A stretch of DNA of 6,135 nt, from contig JAKACL010000179.1 of NCBI GenBank assembly GCA_021821425.1, positions 1 through 6,135 of the forward strand, read 5' to 3'. Below are positions 5,605 to 6,135 of this stretch, piece after piece. The DNA is from Pseudomonadota bacterium (GTDB taxonomy: Bacteria > Pseudomonadota > Gammaproteobacteria > Burkholderiales > Thiobacillaceae). A program made the translations under genes and the position numbers. The notes beneath the pieces were generated by a model that was given only the letters and a program-made list of their open reading frames with translations, did no database searches and was not told the origin of the DNA. The number at the start of each line of letters is the position of its first letter. Position 1 is the first letter of the stretch.

Positions 5605-6135
5605 ATGCCTCGCCTGACACCTTTGTTTCTTACTTGCGGACTGATCCTGTCAGGCTGCGCTCAAAATCCCGTACCTGCACCGCAGAGCGGGCAGGCGGCC
5701 GTGCCGCAGGCAGGCAGCCAGCCCAGGCAGGTTGATGCAGGCGAGGAGGCCAGACTTCCGGCCGTGGAGCTGACGGACGATTTGCTGTTCCAGTTCCTGG
5801 TGTCTGAAATAGCCGGGCAGCGCGGTTTGCTGGGCCTGGCCAAGGATGGCTACCTCGACCTTGCGCGCAAGACGCGCGACCCGCGGATCGTGCGGCGCGG
5901 GGCTGAAATAGCGCTTTACAGCCATGACCAGGAAGCGGCGCTGGAGTTGGGCCGGCTGTGGCTGGAACTGGAGCCGGACTCGCCGCGCGCCATGCAAACC
6001 CTGATTGTCGTTCTAATCAGTCAAGGTCGCCTGGATGAAGTGATGCCGCACCTGGAAAAAATACTGAGCGGGCCGGGCGTTGGCGCCATCTTCATGCAGA
6101 TGCCGGCGCTGTTTGCCAAGACACGCGATACTGCA
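5605..6135 (+). CDS. Lipoprotein with TPR-like helical repeats, N-terminal part (3' end outside window)
   Basis: Open for 177 codons to the right edge without a stop. The start gives a type II signal peptide with lipobox LSGC (15-18), so Cys18 would be lipidated and the protein anchored to a membrane, most likely the outer membrane because no Asp follows Cys (the next residues are Ala-Gln-Asn). Residues 20-50 form a Pro/Gln/Ala-rich linker. From about 55 the sequence is alpha-helical with a TPR rhythm: helices around 56-90, 93-105, 107-120 (DQEAALELGRLWLELEPDSP) and 124-145. Many betaproteobacteria, as I recall, carry a TPR lipoprotein gene divergent from mutM and followed by lolB and ispE. 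This gene fits that place, which suggests a role near the outer-membrane lipoprotein/envelope genes, but its function is unknown. Confidence 0.85.
   Translation, partial: MPRLTPLFLTCGLILSGCAQNPVPAPQSGQAAVPQAGSQPRQVDAGEEARLPAVELTDDLLFQFLVSEIAGQRGLLGLAKDGYLDLARKTRDPRIVRRGAEIALYSHDQEAALELGRLWLELEPDSPRAMQTLIVVLISQGRLDEVMPHLEKILSGPGVGAIFMQMPALFAKTRDTA

Overview
The window looks like chromosomal DNA of a GC-rich betaproteobacterium. I infer this from the high GC coding bias, the mutM/TPR-lipoprotein neighbourhood and the type of dynamin-like GTPase; a Nitrosomonadales-type organism (Thiobacillus/Sulfuricella-like) is plausible, but the species cannot be read from the sequence. Coding density is high and no gene-free stretch exceeds 100 bases. 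I see no tRNA, rRNA, CRISPR array, insertion sequence or recombinase.

Layout. (1) Bases 1-1167, minus strand: N-terminal 389 residues of a bacterial dynamin-family GTPase whose 3' end lies outside the window. (2) Bases 1258-2070, minus strand: complete mutM (fpg), the 8-oxoguanine/formamidopyrimidine DNA glycosylase, 90 bases upstream of the GTPase gene and in the same direction. (3) Bases 2120-5571, plus strand, divergent from mutM: a four-gene cluster that I interpret as a zinc-acquisition operon. It holds a small exported His/Cys protein of DUF2946 type, an outer-membrane beta-barrel protein with an N-terminal coiled coil, a ZnuA-type periplasmic metal-binding protein and an ABC-3 (ZnuB-type) permease. 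The last three are tightly packed: 9 bases separate the first pair, and the second pair overlap by ATGA. (4) Bases 5605-6135, plus strand: start of a lipoprotein with TPR-like helical repeats, running off the right edge.

How the genes fit together. The barrel protein would admit metal or a metal complex through the outer membrane. The ZnuA-like protein would capture it in the periplasm and the permease would carry it across the inner membrane. The small His/Cys protein may buffer or sense metal, but this is a guess. The ATP-hydrolysing subunit (ZnuC) that such a permease needs is not in the window, and the gene after the permease is unrelated. No convincing Zur operator was found by eye.

The most interesting points are the zinc cluster without an ATPase, its non-canonical permease and binding-protein signatures, the His motifs in the porin, and a near-identical 13-base repeat (12/13) that brackets the cluster at the mutM and lipoprotein boundaries. 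The repeat could reflect insertion of the cluster between neighbours that are otherwise adjacent, or could simply be two similar promoter -10 regions. Nothing here is clearly a wholly new system; the zinc cluster is the best candidate for an under-described one.
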